Source: Rhizomicrobium sp.
Lineage (GTDB): Bacteria; Pseudomonadota; Alphaproteobacteria; Micropepsales; Micropepsaceae
Assembly (NCBI GenBank): GCA_037200985.1
Contig: JBBCGJ010000001.1
Coordinates: 4,068,756 to 4,132,755 of the forward strand
Length of the DNA: 64,000 nucleotides
Direction: 5' to 3'
In this document: piece by piece, positions 8,313-17,405 of the stretch
How the letters are laid out: every line of letters begins with the position of its first letter
How positions within the stretch are numbered: the stretch's first letter is position 1
Notes under the pieces: generated by a model
Databases searched by the model: none
Told to the model about the DNA's origin: nothing
Seen by the model: the letters and a program-made list of their open reading frames with translations, nothing else
Program-made: the position numbers and the translations under genes

Positions 8313-9152
8313 TCATTGCACGGCCTGGCGGTCGTCCTCGTCGCGTGCCGCCATCGCAGCCGTGATCGACACGATCGCGCCGAAGACCAGCGACAGGGCG
8401 AGCCATAGCGCCGTGTAGCTCGCGGCTTTCCGCGCGTAGTTGGCGGCGCGCTCGACCTTGGTCGTGATCTCGGCCTGCATCCGGTCGACGCGTGTCGCGG
8501 CATCATGCGGCGCGATGCCGGCCTGGGACGAAACCAGATCGACCAGGCGGGCGCGGTCGGCCGGCGCCGCGGGCTGTCCCAATCCGATGCCGGCATCCAC
8601 GATGCGCCCGGCCTCCGCGCGCGCGGCGATGTTCGCCGCCACGTCGGCCGGCACGCCTCCGGCGGCGGGCCGGAACAGGACATCGACGATATAGGTGGAA
8701 GGCGTCGTCTCGGTTTTTGCGGGCGACACGCCATACAGCGCGGCGGTGGCGGCGCCGGTCGAGGCGACCGTCAATCCCGCAAGTCCGACCATCGTCACGG
8801 TCGCGAGCACGGCGACCGCCCAGGCAATGAACCCATGGGCTTCGGCACGGAATTCTTCCTGGGCGCGGCTTTCGACAATGGGACCGAGAAGCCGGCCGGC
8901 GAGATGGCCGCCAACGGCGAAGCCGAAGGCCTGCGCGGCGATGAAGTAGATCGCGCCGCCGGTCAGGAAACTCGGCAGTGACGGTCCGGCGTGCGTCTGC
9001 GGGTTGACCAGCAGAAGACCGAAGCCGGATCCGAGAGTCAGAAGAAAGAACGTGACGACGGCGGCGGCGACGCCGCCGGCGATCGCGAGCCCCCAGGAAA
9101 AGCGATAGCCGGTGTTTTCGGCGCCTTCGGCGATCACGACGGTCTCGGCCAT
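8313..9152 (-). CDS. Four-TM conserved hypothetical membrane protein
   Basis: A 279-residue inner-membrane protein. Hydrophobic spans lie at about residues 21-50, 63-90, 105-130 and 250-270. Between the third and fourth there is a roughly 110-residue soluble loop (rich in Ala, Asp and Arg) that probably faces the periplasm. A charged DEDD tail closes the C-terminus. Glycine-rich TM1-TM2 (GGVAAAVVTFFLLTLGSGFG) suggests helix packing or oligomerisation. No transporter or enzyme motif is seen. It is transcribed with the 26-residue membrane peptide just upstream. Function unknown. Confidence 0.6.
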   Translation of the reverse strand: MAETVVIAEGAENTGYRFSWGLAIAGGVAAAVVTFFLLTLGSGFGLLLVNPQTHAGPSLPSFLTGGAIYFIAAQAFGFAVGGHLAGRLLGPIVESRAQEEFRAEAHGFIAWAVAVLATVTMVGLAGLTVASTGAATAALYGVSPAKTETTPSTYIVDVLFRPAAGGVPADVAANIAARAEAGRIVDAGIGLGQPAAPADRARLVDLVSSQAGIAPHDAATRVDRMQAEITTKVERAANYARKAASYTALWLALSLVFGAIVSITAAMAARDEDDRQAVQ

Positions 9153-9177
9153 GGCATGCTCCGCGACGGAAATGGGA

Positions 9178-9258
9178 TCAGGCGTGGCCGGTGATGAGCC
9201 ACAGAATGATGATGATCGGAATCGGAATGCCGATAAGCCAGAGAAGTGCGGAGCGCAT
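9178..9258 (-). CDS. 26-residue single-pass membrane peptide
   Basis: A tiny ORF encoding MRSALLWLIGIPIPIIIIL and seven more residues, one hydrophobic helix with a central Pro-x-Pro. A GGGGGA ribosome site lies 6-8 bases upstream. Nearly identical short peptides (RAALIWLLGIPIPIIILLW-type) recur in many proteobacteria as unannotated small membrane proteins, which supports its being real. The role is unknown; such peptides are often stress-associated. It lies 25 bp upstream of the four-TM protein gene. Confidence 0.6.
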   Translation of the reverse strand: MRSALLWLIGIPIPIIIILWLITGHA

Positions 9259-9538
9259 GTTGGTCCCCCAGATGTGATCCCTTATGAAATGTCGCTGCGC
9301 GAAGATTGTTCCGCCTGCCCGACAAATGGGCATGCCAAATCCTATGTCCGAAGACGCACCGGCGCGCTCCAGCCGCAAGCCGCCAGCACGCGATAGTCTG
9401 CGCGACCGGCTTGGCCGGGCGCGCGGTTCGCGCGATCTGTTCGAAGGTGCATTGCGCCCCGGATCGGGCAGCGCATCGGAGATGCGCGCTTCCATCGGCG
9501 CAAGTCCGGCGAGCTGAAGGCAGGCGGAACGGGGCACC
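9259..9538. other. Gap with one weak candidate ORF (9344-9517, plus strand)
   Basis: Between the small membrane peptide and the DUF6496 gene there is about 280 bp. On the plus strand an ATG at 9344 opens a 57-codon frame (MSEDAPARSSRKPPARDSL...), basic and disordered-looking, without a recognised family or a strong ribosome site. It could be a small real gene, but nothing else supports it. No RNA gene or terminator was recognised. Confidence 0.3.
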
Positions 9539-9748
9539 CTAACGTTTGCGCTTGGCCTTGCGTTTCGCCTTTTTCGGCACCTTCTTGCCCTTCTTGCGGG
9601 CTTCCGACAGGCCGATGGCGATTGCCTGTTTGCGGTTCTTGACCGTGCCGCCCTTGCCGCCTCGGCCGCTTTTCAACGTCCCCTTCTTCTCGCGATGCAT
9701 GGCGCTCTCGACATCCTTGCTGGCGCTCTTGGAATATTTTCTGGCCAT
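9539..9748 (-). CDS. DUF6496 domain-containing small basic protein
   Basis: A 69-residue, very basic protein starting MARKYSKSASKDVESAMHRE, with a central KGTLKSGRGGKGGTVKNRKQAIAIGLSEARKKG and a poly-Lys/Arg tail. This is the standard layout of the DUF6496 family found across alpha- and betaproteobacteria; many members look like small DNA- or RNA-associated or stress-induced proteins. No experiment fixes the role. Upstream (9765-9785) there is an inverted repeat GTTGCG-N9-CGCAAC that could be a regulatory site. Confidence 0.8.
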   Translation of the reverse strand: MARKYSKSASKDVESAMHREKKGTLKSGRGGKGGTVKNRKQAIAIGLSEARKKGKKVPKKAKRKAKRKR

Positions 9749-9860
9749 CGAACGCTTCCAAGGGGTTGCGACCAGCTAACGCAACATCCTTGTCGTGGTT
9801 GCAACAATCGACCGAAGGAGAGCGCGGGGACGTTCCTGGAGGTCGCGACCACGCCCAGGC

Positions 9861-10298
9861 TTAGAGTGCCACCCCGGCGGTACGAAGCGGTTGCGGCACG
9901 GGCGGCGGATCGGAAATCCAGACCTGCTTGCGTCTTGTATCGATCCAAAGCGGGCGGTCGCCCAGCGCGTCGATGCCCAATATGCCGGCGAGCGGTTTGC
10001 CGTCGGGCCCGAGGGATGCCGGCGCCGTGTCGGTGCGAAGGGCGACATCCGGAAATTCGACGGAGCCGATCCGCAGCATCGCATGAGGCGAGCCGTGCAG
10101 GCCGGGCGACACCGATGACGCCGCGCTATCGATGTCGAGCTTCATCCAGAGCGGCCGGTTGCCGTCGATGCCGACCGGCAGGAACACATCGTTGCCCCGG
10201 AAACGCGCGGGCAGATGGGTCAGCGCCGGCGCGGCGCAGGCCGGCGCCGCGGCCAGCAACGAGACGGCAAGAGCGAGAATCGGAAGACGCGCGGTCAT
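9861..10298 (-). CDS. Exported retropepsin-like aspartic protease-fold protein
   Basis: A 145-residue protein with a signal peptide (about residues 1-22, ending ACA-APA). The mature part has the single-domain retropepsin pattern: a hydrophobic strand, LDIDSAASS where a catalytic Asp-Thr/Ser-Gly is expected, and a later LAGILGIDALGDRPLWID and QVWI ending. The catalytic triplet reads Asp-Ser-Ala, so Gly is replaced, and activity is uncertain. It would act in the periplasm. Start ATG 10298. It is divergent from the hemerythrin gene over about 190 bp. Confidence 0.62.
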   Translation of the reverse strand: MTARLPILALAVSLLAAAPACAAPALTHLPARFRGNDVFLPVGIDGNRPLWMKLDIDSAASSVSPGLHGSPHAMLRIGSVEFPDVALRTDTAPASLGPDGKPLAGILGIDALGDRPLWIDTRRKQVWISDPPPVPQPLRTAGVAL

Positions 10299-10489
10299 GG
10301 GGCGTTGTCGTCGGCGGCAAGAGGCATAATCGCTCCAGCGATCACGTGTCATCCATGAGAATGCGCCAGACCGTTCGCCGATCCCGGGCGTCGAACCGTA
10401 CGCGTTCGGACCGTTCAGCATGTCAACATGGTCCGGGAACCTTCCGCACAGCGTCTTGTTATCGCTCGACAGACAGCGAAGGGCCGACG

Positions 10490-11008
10490 ATGACCAAAGC
10501 ACAAACGACAGACGCGTTCGCACTGCTCAAGGCGGATCATCGCAAGGTCGAAGACCTGTTCGACAAATACGAGAAAGCCCGGAGCGACGACAAGAAAAAG
10601 GCGTTGGCCGGTCAAATCTGCCTCGAACTGACGGTCCACACCAAGATCGAGGAAGACGTGTTCTATCCCGCCTGCAAGGGGGAGATCGAAGACGGCGACC
10701 TGCTCCTCGAAGCCTATGTCGAGCACGACGGCGCCAAGGTGATGATCGCCGAGATCGAGGCCGGCAATCCCGGAGACGAATTCTACGATTCCAAGGTCAA
10801 GGTGCTGTCCGAGATGATCAAGCATCACGTCAAGGAAGAGGAAAAGAAGGCCGGAAACATGTTCGCCCAGGCCCGCAAGGCCGGCCTCGACGCGAAGGCG
10901 TTGGGCGTCCGCATGGCGGCGGAAAAGAAGGACTTGGCCGCCAAATATAAGGCCGACGGCCTGCCCAGGCCGGCGACGCCGACGTTCACCGGCACCAAGC
11001 TCGCATAG
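10490..11008 (+). CDS. Hemerythrin HHE domain-containing protein
   Basis: A 172-residue cytosolic protein. The four-helix HHE cation-binding pattern is clear: ADHRKVEDLF (His17), VHTKIEEDVFYP (His50, Glu54), VEHDGAK (His79) and HHVKEEE (His112-113, Glu116). These residues hold a diiron centre that binds O2 or NO in related proteins and are often linked to oxygen or nitrosative stress. A Lys- and Ala-rich tail follows after residue 120. Start ATG 10490 has GAAGG upstream. A small membrane-protein gene follows about 30 bp downstream. Confidence 0.88.
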   Translation: MTKAQTTDAFALLKADHRKVEDLFDKYEKARSDDKKKALAGQICLELTVHTKIEEDVFYPACKGEIEDGDLLLEAYVEHDGAKVMIAEIEAGNPGDEFYDSKVKVLSEMIKHHVKEEEKKAGNMFAQARKAGLDAKALGVRMAAEKKDLAAKYKADGLPRPATPTFTGTKLA

Positions 11009-11039
11009 GCGCCTCCCCGCGCATCGGCGGAGGACGCCC

Positions 11040-11609
11040 ATGCCAGAACCCGAAAGTGCCGCCTGGTATGTGCTGGTCTATGCCATACTGCCGCTGTGGA
11101 TGATCGCCGGTTTCGTCGATTATCTCTGCCATCGGGCGACCCGCATCGCGCAAGCCAACGGGGCGAAGGAATCGATCCTGCACTGGCTTATGCTGGGCGA
11201 GGTCGGCATGCCGCTGCTGGCGGCGGTATTCCTGAAGATCAACGCCCTCCTGTTCGGACTGATGATCCTGTGCTGGATCGCCCACGAGATCACCACCCAT
11301 GTCGATCTCCAGCTCGCCATACGGACGCGCAGGGTCACCGCGTTCGAACAGCAGGTGCATAGCTTTCTCGAAGTGCTGCCGGTTGCCGCGCTGGCCTTGC
11401 TGGCGATTCTGCATTGGGACCAGGCGTTGGCGCTGTTCGGCGCCGGGCCGCAGCGCGCCGACCTCGCCTTGGCACTCAAACCCCTCCCGCCGCCGGCGCA
11501 ACTGGCCGCGCTATTCGGCGGTCTGCTGGTGTTTGGCGTCGGCCCGTACGTCGATGAGCTGTGGCGCGGGCTGCGCGCGGAGCGCGCCGGCAATAACGGC
11601 GTCGGCTGA
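11040..11609 (+). CDS. Conserved hypothetical integral membrane protein
   Basis: A 189-residue protein with about four hydrophobic segments (residues about 9-27, 52-72, 73-90 and 118-136) and a weak fifth near the C-terminus. Conserved-looking polar motifs lie between them: VDYLCHRATRI, HEITTHVD and EQQVHSFLEVLP, several with paired His/Asp that could bind metal. A GGAGG ribosome site lies 6 bases before the ATG. It follows the hemerythrin gene on the same strand. Function not recognised. Confidence 0.6.
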   Translation: MPEPESAAWYVLVYAILPLWMIAGFVDYLCHRATRIAQANGAKESILHWLMLGEVGMPLLAAVFLKINALLFGLMILCWIAHEITTHVDLQLAIRTRRVTAFEQQVHSFLEVLPVAALALLAILHWDQALALFGAGPQRADLALALKPLPPPAQLAALFGGLLVFGVGPYVDELWRGLRAERAGNNGVG

Positions 11610-11627
11610 AGCCCGTTGCGGCGAAAT

Positions 11628-12530
11628 TCAATTGCGGCGGAGCCGGCGCCACTTGCCTGGGCCGTAGGTCTCGTGGCGCGTGAAAACCCGCGTGAGGTGG
11701 CTTTGGTCCGAAAAGCCGCACGCGACGGCGATTTGCGCCAATCCGAGATCGCCGTCGAGCAGCAATTCCTTTGCGCGCTCGACGCGCCTTCTCATCAGCC
11801 ATCGATGCGGCGGCACGCCCGTCGCCTGTCGAAAGGCGCGGGCAAAGTGGCTCGGTGACAGGCGGCACTCCCGCGCGAGGTCGGCAAGGGAGGGATCGCC
11901 GTCGAGGTGAGCGTCGAAAAAGGCTTGGGCCCGGCGAAGCTGCCAGGGCATGAGCCCGGCGCGGACGGCGGCGTCTCCTTCGCGTGCGTCGCCATAGGCC
12001 CGCATGACATGTGCGTGGAACGCGAGCGCGACCGAATCGAGGAAAAGCGTCGCTCCTGCGCTCGGATTCTCGAACAGGGGCAAAAGCGACAGCGCCAGGC
12101 CGCGCATCGTGGGATCCGGATTGCCGACGGAATTGGTGCGCACGCCGCCGATCCGACGCAGACCGCGATCGTAAGCGAGCTGGTCCAGCGTGGTCACGGG
12201 AAGATAGAACCGCAAAAAGTCGTAAGGCGGCACCAAATTCGCGACCGGATTCGCGGTCAGGCTGAAGACGAAGGTGTCGCCGGGGGATGCCTGGAGCTTG
12301 CCGTACTTCCCCTCGATCCAGATTTCGCCCCTCGACATGGGCGCAAGTGCGATCTGGAAGGCGAAGGCGTCGTCGGGCGATGCCGCGATCGTGCGCCCGG
12401 TATGGCCGCCCTCGACGCGCAGTCTGCTGAAAGCGATCGGCGACGCCATCTGCAGCTGGGCAAGACGTGTCGGCGCCTGTTGCAGCCTGAACTTCCTGGC
12501 GACTTCGTCCTCGAATTTGGTCGTCTGCAT
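11628..12530 (-). CDS. AraC-family transcriptional regulator
   Basis: A 300-residue regulator. The N-terminal two thirds hold a sensor region (GRTIAASPDDAFAFQIAL..., GEIWIEGKYGKLQASPGDTFVF) like the cupin-type AraC_binding_2 domain. The last 100 residues hold two helix-turn-helix units: LADLARECRLSPSHFARAF and LAQIAVACGFSDQSHLTRVF. Start ATG 12530 has GGGGA upstream; ATG 12536 is also possible. It is divergently placed from the large wHTH-ATPase regulator gene, with a 13-bp palindrome between them. The co-inducer is unknown; it may control the neighbouring SDR gene run. Confidence 0.87.
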   Translation of the reverse strand: MQTTKFEDEVARKFRLQQAPTRLAQLQMASPIAFSRLRVEGGHTGRTIAASPDDAFAFQIALAPMSRGEIWIEGKYGKLQASPGDTFVFSLTANPVANLVPPYDFLRFYLPVTTLDQLAYDRGLRRIGGVRTNSVGNPDPTMRGLALSLLPLFENPSAGATLFLDSVALAFHAHVMRAYGDAREGDAAVRAGLMPWQLRRAQAFFDAHLDGDPSLADLARECRLSPSHFARAFRQATGVPPHRWLMRRRVERAKELLLDGDLGLAQIAVACGFSDQSHLTRVFTRHETYGPGKWRRLRRN

Positions 12531-12639
12531 GCGCATCCCCGGCTGTCGGTTCGGGACATCTCGGCGGCGTCCTGCCGTTCCCAAGTCCCGATCCTGAGCC
12601 AAGCGGCGTCGGGGCGTTAATAAATTGGTGAAAATTCTC

Positions 12640-12652
12640 GTTGCGCCGCAAC
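12640..12652. promoter_or_regulatory. 13-bp palindrome, candidate operator
   Basis: GTTGCG-C-CGCAAC, a perfect 6-bp inverted repeat with one central base, in the 233-bp divergent gap between the AraC gene and the wHTH-ATPase gene. The flanks are AT-richer than the genes. It could bind either regulator. The same half-sites with a 9-base spacer occur at 9765-9785. Confidence 0.35.
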
Positions 12653-12763
12653 ACCAAGGCGCAAATACTGATCGCTTCGTTTTGCTCATTATTTCAACCG
12701 ATTAGCTTGTCGGGATTTCACGCGCGTCACGCGAAGCGGCAAAGCGGCGTAAAGGAGTGTCGG

Positions 12764-15634
12764 GTGCCACGACGGCCGAGCGCGACAAGCACGCAGGTAT
12801 TGACGTTCGGCACCTTCCGGCTTTTTCCGGCTCGGAATTGGCTGCTGGACCGCGACACGCCGGTCCGGGTCGGCAGTCGCGCGCTCGACATCCTCACGAT
12901 CCTGGCGGAGCACGCCGGCGAAATCGTGAGCAAAGAAGAGCTGATGGAATATGCGTGGCCGAACACGACCGTGGTCGAGGCCAATCTTCGCGTTCATGTC
13001 GCCGGGCTTCGCAAACTGCTCGGCGACGGCCAGACGGGCACCCGTTACATCGTGAGCGTGATCGGACGCGGCTATCGCTTCGTGGCGCCGGTCAGCCTTT
13101 CGCAAGCGCCGAATGTCGTTTCGCTGCCGCCGGCTTCCGGGCACGACGCCGGCCTGCCGGCTCAGCTCACGCGCATGATCGGCCGCGCCGATCTCGTGGC
13201 CGCTCTTTCCGCAAAATTGCCGCGGCGGCATTTCGTGACGCTTGTCGGACCGGGTGGAATCGGCAAGACGACGGTCGCCGTCGCGGTGGCGGACGGGCTG
13301 GCGCCGTCCTACCGCGATGGAGTCCGGTTCGTGGATCTGGCACCGGTCGCAAATCCCCTTCTGGTGCCGAGCACGCTCGCATCCGCGCTCGGCCTCGCCA
13401 TCCGGTCGGACGATCCCGGCCCCGGCCTGATCGCCTTTCTGCGCGACAAGCACATGCTGATCGTGCTGGACAATTGCGAGCACGTCATCGCGGCGACGGC
13501 CGCCCTGGCGGAGGGGATCCTCAAGGCTGCGCCGCGCGTGAACATCTTGGCCACCAGTCGCGAGCCGGTGGGCGCCGAAGGCGAGGTGGTGCAGCGTCTG
13601 GCGCCGCTCGCATTTCCGCCCCGGGAAAGCAGGCCGACCGCCGCCGATGCGCTGACGTTTCCCTCGATTCAGCTTTTCGTCGACCGCGCCGCGGCGAATC
13701 TGAACGGATTCGAGATGAGCGACGAGGAGGCGCTGTTCGTCTCCGACATATGCTGCAGGCTGGACGGGTTGCCGCTTGCCATCGAACTTGCGGCAAGTCG
13801 CGTCGACGCCTTCGGGATCGGCGGGCTGGCGGCCCTGCTGAACGATCGGTTCAGCCTGCTCATACGAGGCCGCCGCACGGCGCTGCCGCGACACCAGACG
13901 CTCGGCGCGACACTCGACTGGAGCTACGACACGCTGACGGAACCGGAGAGGGTGGTGCTGCGCCGGTTGGCGGTCTTCGCCGCCAGCTTCACATTTGAAT
14001 CGGCAAGCGCCGTTACCTCGGGTTCCGGCGTCGTCGCGGCCGAGGTTATCGACCAGCTTGCGAATCTGGTCGCGAAGTCGCTCGTCGTGGCGGATATCGG
14101 CGGCGCCAACGCCCGGTACCGGCTGCTCACGACGACACGCGTTTATGCGTCTCAGAAGCTTGCGGAGAGCGGCGAATTGGGGCGGCTTTCCCGCCGGCAT
14201 GCCGAGCATTGCCGCGAACTGGTCGAGCGTGCCGGGGCGGGACGCGAGCAGCAGTCCACCGGAGCGTGGCTGATCGTCAACGCAGAACAGATCGACGACG
14301 TACGCGCCGCCCTGACCTGGGCGTTCTCGCCGGGCGGCGACCTGGCGCTCGGCGTGGCCCTCACGGTCGGCTCGGTCCCCTTATGGACGCATATGTCGCT
14401 GAACGAGGAATGCCGCGCATGGGTCGAGACGGCATTGGCGAGTCTCGACGCGGTCAAAGGCCAACAGACATACGACCGGCTGAGGCTCTTCGCGGCTTTG
14501 GGCGGTGCGATAAAATACACGCGGAGCTCGGCGTCGGAGAAGGCCGCGCCGTGGGAGCGTGCGTTGGCGATCGCGGAAGATACCGGGAACACCGATTATC
14601 AGCTGCGGTCGCTGTGGGGGCTGTGGGCCGACAACATGGAATGGGGCGAAAACCGGAAGGCATTGGTGCTCGCCGAGAAATTCGCCCGCGTCGCGACGGC
14701 GTCGGCCGACCCCACGGACACCATCGTTGCCGACCGGATGATCGGCTACACGTATTATATCCTGGGCGATCTGGTTCCGGCCCGAATCCATATCGAGCGC
14801 ATGCTGCGGCGCTATGCAGCCCCGGCCAACCGGCTGGATATCGTCCGGTATCAGTTCGACCAACGCGTGATGGCGCGCATCCCGCTGGCGGGCATTCTTT
14901 GGCTCCAGGGTTTCCCCGATCAGGCCATGCGTGCCGCGACGGAAAATATCGACGAGGCGAGAGAAATCGATCACGAGATTTCGCTGACCTATGCGCTGGC
15001 GCAATCGGCGTGCCCCATTGCTCTTTATGTGGGCGATCTGGACGCGGCCGGACGATTCCTGACAATGCTTCTCGACCGCCCGTCGCGACATGCGATGGAG
15101 CCGTGGGAGCGGTGGGGCCGGTGTTTCAAAGCCGTCCTGCTGTTGAGACAGGGGGACCTCGCGAACGGACTGCGGATGCTGAGCGCAACGCTCTCCGAAT
15201 TTCCCGCGAACGCGGTCCACATGCGTCACGTCGCGTTTCTCGGTGAGCTGGCCGCCGGCCTCGGTCGCGCCGGCGAGGTCGCCGCCGGTCTGACCACGAT
15301 AGAGCGCGCGCTCGATGCATGCCGACGCTACGAGGAAAACTGGTGCATCGCGGAGCTGCTGCGTATCCAGGGCGAACTTCTTTTGCAGCAAGGCGCGGCA
15401 GACGCCGTCGCCTCCGGCGAAGCGTGTTTCCGCGACGCGCTAGACCGGGCACGCGGCCAGGGCGCGTTGTCCTGGGAATTGCGGGTGGCGACGAGCCATG
15501 CCCGATTGTGGCGCGACCTCGGGCGGCGCGGCGACGCCCGGGACTTGTTGGGCTCGACGTATAACCGGTTCACGGAAGGCTTCGCGACGAGCGATCTGAC
15601 GGCGGCGAAAACGCTTCTCGACGAATTGTCGTGA
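12764..15634 (+). CDS. wHTH - STAND (NB-ARC-like) ATPase - TPR transcriptional regulator
   Basis: A 956-residue regulator. Residues about 13-110 are an OmpR/ToxR-type winged helix (FGTFRLFPARNWLLD, ..., IGRGYRFVAPV). An ATPase module follows, with Walker A GPGGIGKTT (162-170) and Walker B MLIVLDN (231-237) and a TSREP sensor motif, as in NB-ARC/AfsR-like STAND proteins. Residues about 500-956 are helical repeats of TPR type. Such proteins switch on transcription when ligand and nucleotide change the assembly. GTG 12764 is the start, supported by AAAGGAG 8 bases upstream; a longer in-frame ORF begins at 12641. The SDR genes downstream on the same strand are plausible targets. A full-length paralogue lies at 45598-48477. 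Confidence 0.85.
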   Translation: MPRRPSATSTQVLTFGTFRLFPARNWLLDRDTPVRVGSRALDILTILAEHAGEIVSKEELMEYAWPNTTVVEANLRVHVAGLRKLLGDGQTGTRYIVSVIGRGYRFVAPVSLSQAPNVVSLPPASGHDAGLPAQLTRMIGRADLVAALSAKLPRRHFVTLVGPGGIGKTTVAVAVADGLAPSYRDGVRFVDLAPVANPLLVPSTLASALGLAIRSDDPGPGLIAFLRDKHMLIVLDNCEHVIAATAALAEGILKAAPRVNILATSREPVGAEGEVVQRLAPLAFPPRESRPTAADALTFPSIQLFVDRAAANLNGFEMSDEEALFVSDICCRLDGLPLAIELAASRVDAFGIGGLAALLNDRFSLLIRGRRTALPRHQTLGATLDWSYDTLTEPERVVLRRLAVFAASFTFESASAVTSGSGVVAAEVIDQLANLVAKSLVVADIGGANARYRLLTTTRVYASQKLAESGELGRLSRRHAEHCRELVERAGAGREQQSTGAWLIVNAEQIDDVRAALTWAFSPGGDLALGVALTVGSVPLWTHMSLNEECRAWVETALASLDAVKGQQTYDRLRLFAALGGAIKYTRSSASEKAAPWERALAIAEDTGNTDYQLRSLWGLWADNMEWGENRKALVLAEKFARVATASADPTDTIVADRMIGYTYYILGDLVPARIHIERMLRRYAAPANRLDIVRYQFDQRVMARIPLAGILWLQGFPDQAMRAATENIDEAREIDHEISLTYALAQSACPIALYVGDLDAAGRFLTMLLDRPSRHAMEPWERWGRCFKAVLLLRQGDLANGLRMLSATLSEFPANAVHMRHVAFLGELAAGLGRAGEVAAGLTTIERALDACRRYEENWCIAELLRIQGELLLQQGAADAVASGEACFRDALDRARGQGALSWELRVATSHARLWRDLGRRGDARDLLGSTYNRFTEGFATSDLTAAKTLLDELS

Positions 15635-15824
15635 ATCGCCGTTCTTCTTGAACGCATCTCGGCGAGCCTGAATACGCTGCGTCGCCATCCGGACGACGCC
15701 ATACCGCGAGCCGCCTTCCCGACCGGTGGTCGAAAAGTCCAATTCGCGCCTGTCCGATTCAATTCGCCGGCATCGCGGCGGACAAATATCCGGCCGAACG
15801 ACGCGCTGGCGCCAGGAGAGAAAG

Positions 15825-16568
15825 ATGTCGAAACCGCTCGAAGGCAAATTGGCGCTCGTCACGGGCGGCTCGCGCGGCATCGGCGCCGCGATCGCCAAAC
15901 GTCTTGCCGCGGACGGGGCGAGCGTGGCCATCACCTACGCGAAAGGCGCCGACGCGGCGGCTTCGGTCGTCGAGAGCATCGAACGCGCCGGCGGACGGGC
16001 GATCGCGATCCAGGCGGACGCCGTCGACGCCAGGGCCGTCGGAGCCGCGATGGAGAAAGCCGTCGCGACCTTCGGCGGGCTCGACGTGCTGGTGAACAAC
16101 GCGGGCACCGCCATTCCCAAGCGATTCGAGGAGGCGACGCTGGAGGAACTGGACCGCGTCATCGACATCAATCTCCGCGGCACCTTCATCGCGACCCAGC
16201 AGGCGCTGAAACGTATGAACGACGGCGGACGCATCGTCATGATCGGCTCCTGCGTCGGCGAACGCATGATGACCCCCGGCCTTGCGGCCTACGCCGCGAC
16301 GAAGGGCGCGATCAAGATGTTCGCGCAGGGCCTGTCCCGGGAGGTCGCCGATCGCGGCATCACCGTCAACAATATCCAGCCCGGCCCGATCGATACGGAG
16401 CTGAATCCGGCCGCGGGCGAATGGGCGATCCCCCAGACGGCCAACACGGCGCTCAAGCGCTACGGCACCGTCGACGACATCGCCGCGATCGTGTCGTTCG
16501 TCGACGGTCCCGAAGCGTCCTATGTCACCGGCGCGAGCCTGACCGTCGACGGCGGCACGAACGCCTGA
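15825..16568 (+). CDS. SDR family oxidoreductase (FabG-like)
   Basis: A 247-residue short-chain dehydrogenase. The cofactor motif is TGGSRGIG (residues 13-20), NNAG follows at 91-94, and the catalytic residues are Ser142, Tyr156 and Lys160 in YAATK. The N-terminus lacks features that settle NADH or NADPH. The family reduces or oxidises carbonyl or hydroxyl groups; the substrate is not predictable. ATG 15825 has AGGAGA upstream. First gene of a co-directional run that continues to the esterase at 21839; a second SDR follows 50 bp later. Confidence 0.88.
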   Translation: MSKPLEGKLALVTGGSRGIGAAIAKRLAADGASVAITYAKGADAAASVVESIERAGGRAIAIQADAVDARAVGAAMEKAVATFGGLDVLVNNAGTAIPKRFEEATLEELDRVIDINLRGTFIATQQALKRMNDGGRIVMIGSCVGERMMTPGLAAYAATKGAIKMFAQGLSREVADRGITVNNIQPGPIDTELNPAAGEWAIPQTANTALKRYGTVDDIAAIVSFVDGPEASYVTGASLTVDGGTNA

Positions 16569-16618
16569 TGGACGCGAACAAAAACAGCCGACCCCCTCGC
16601 TGCACAAGGACCCCTGCC

Positions 16619-17368
16619 ATGACCAAGACGCTCTCGGGCAAAATCGCTCTCGTTACCGGCGCCTCTCGCGGGATCGGCCGCGCCACCGCGCTGACGCTTG
16701 CCGAGGCCGGAGCGAATGTGCTCGTCCACTATGGAAAGAGCGCCGCCGAAGCGAACGCCGTCGTCAAGGACATTCGCGACGGCGGCGGCCAGGCCCAGGC
16801 CCTTGGGGCCGACTTGGTCGCGCCGGACGGGCCGCACAAGCTGGCCGCCGAGGTGCGCCGGATCGTCGGCGAGCGTCTCGACATCCTGGTCGCCAATGCC
16901 GGCGTCGCCAAATCCGTTCCGATCGATGGCTACACGGTCGAGGACTTCGACACCCTGTTCGCCGTCAACGTCCGCGCGCCCTTCTTCCTGGTCCAGCAAT
17001 TGATGCCGGTCCTGGGCAACGGCTCCAGCGTGATCCTGCTGTCTTCGCTGGCGGCCCACGCCAATGTGGGAACGCTCTCCGCCTACGCGGCGACCAAGGG
17101 CGCCATCGACACGCTGGTGAAGCACTTCGCTGCCGCCCTGGGCGAGCGCGGCGTGCGCGTCAACGCCGTTGCGCCCGGCGTGGTCGAAACCGACATGTCG
17201 AGCTTCGCCGGCACGGAGGCCGGGCGGGAGATCGTCTTCGCGATCCAGGCCCTGAAGCGGATCGCCCAGCCGGACGACATCGCCGCCGCCATCGCCTTCC
17301 TCGCCTCCGACGCCGCCCGCTGGATCACCGGCGACACGCTCCGCGTCGACGGCGGCTCGAAGATTTGA
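16619..17368 (+). CDS. SDR family oxidoreductase
   Basis: A 249-residue classical SDR with TGASRGIG at residues 13-20, NAG at 93-95, a Ser pair at 142-143, Tyr156 and Lys160 (YAATKGA) and the usual VNAVAPG and C-terminal [10 protein letters not shown] ending. The catalytic residues lie at the same positions as in the SDR upstream, so the two are probably diverged paralogues. The start is ATG 16619. The next gene starts 37 bp downstream on the same strand. The substrate is unknown. Confidence 0.88.
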   Translation: MTKTLSGKIALVTGASRGIGRATALTLAEAGANVLVHYGKSAAEANAVVKDIRDGGGQAQALGADLVAPDGPHKLAAEVRRIVGERLDILVANAGVAKSVPIDGYTVEDFDTLFAVNVRAPFFLVQQLMPVLGNGSSVILLSSLAAHANVGTLSAYAATKGAIDTLVKHFAAALGERGVRVNAVAPGVVETDMSSFAGTEAGREIVFAIQALKRIAQPDDIAAAIAFLASDAARWITGDTLRVDGGSKI

Positions 17369-17405
17369 TCGCCGGCGCGTTGCGACCCTTTCGAGGAGCT
17401 GAGAG

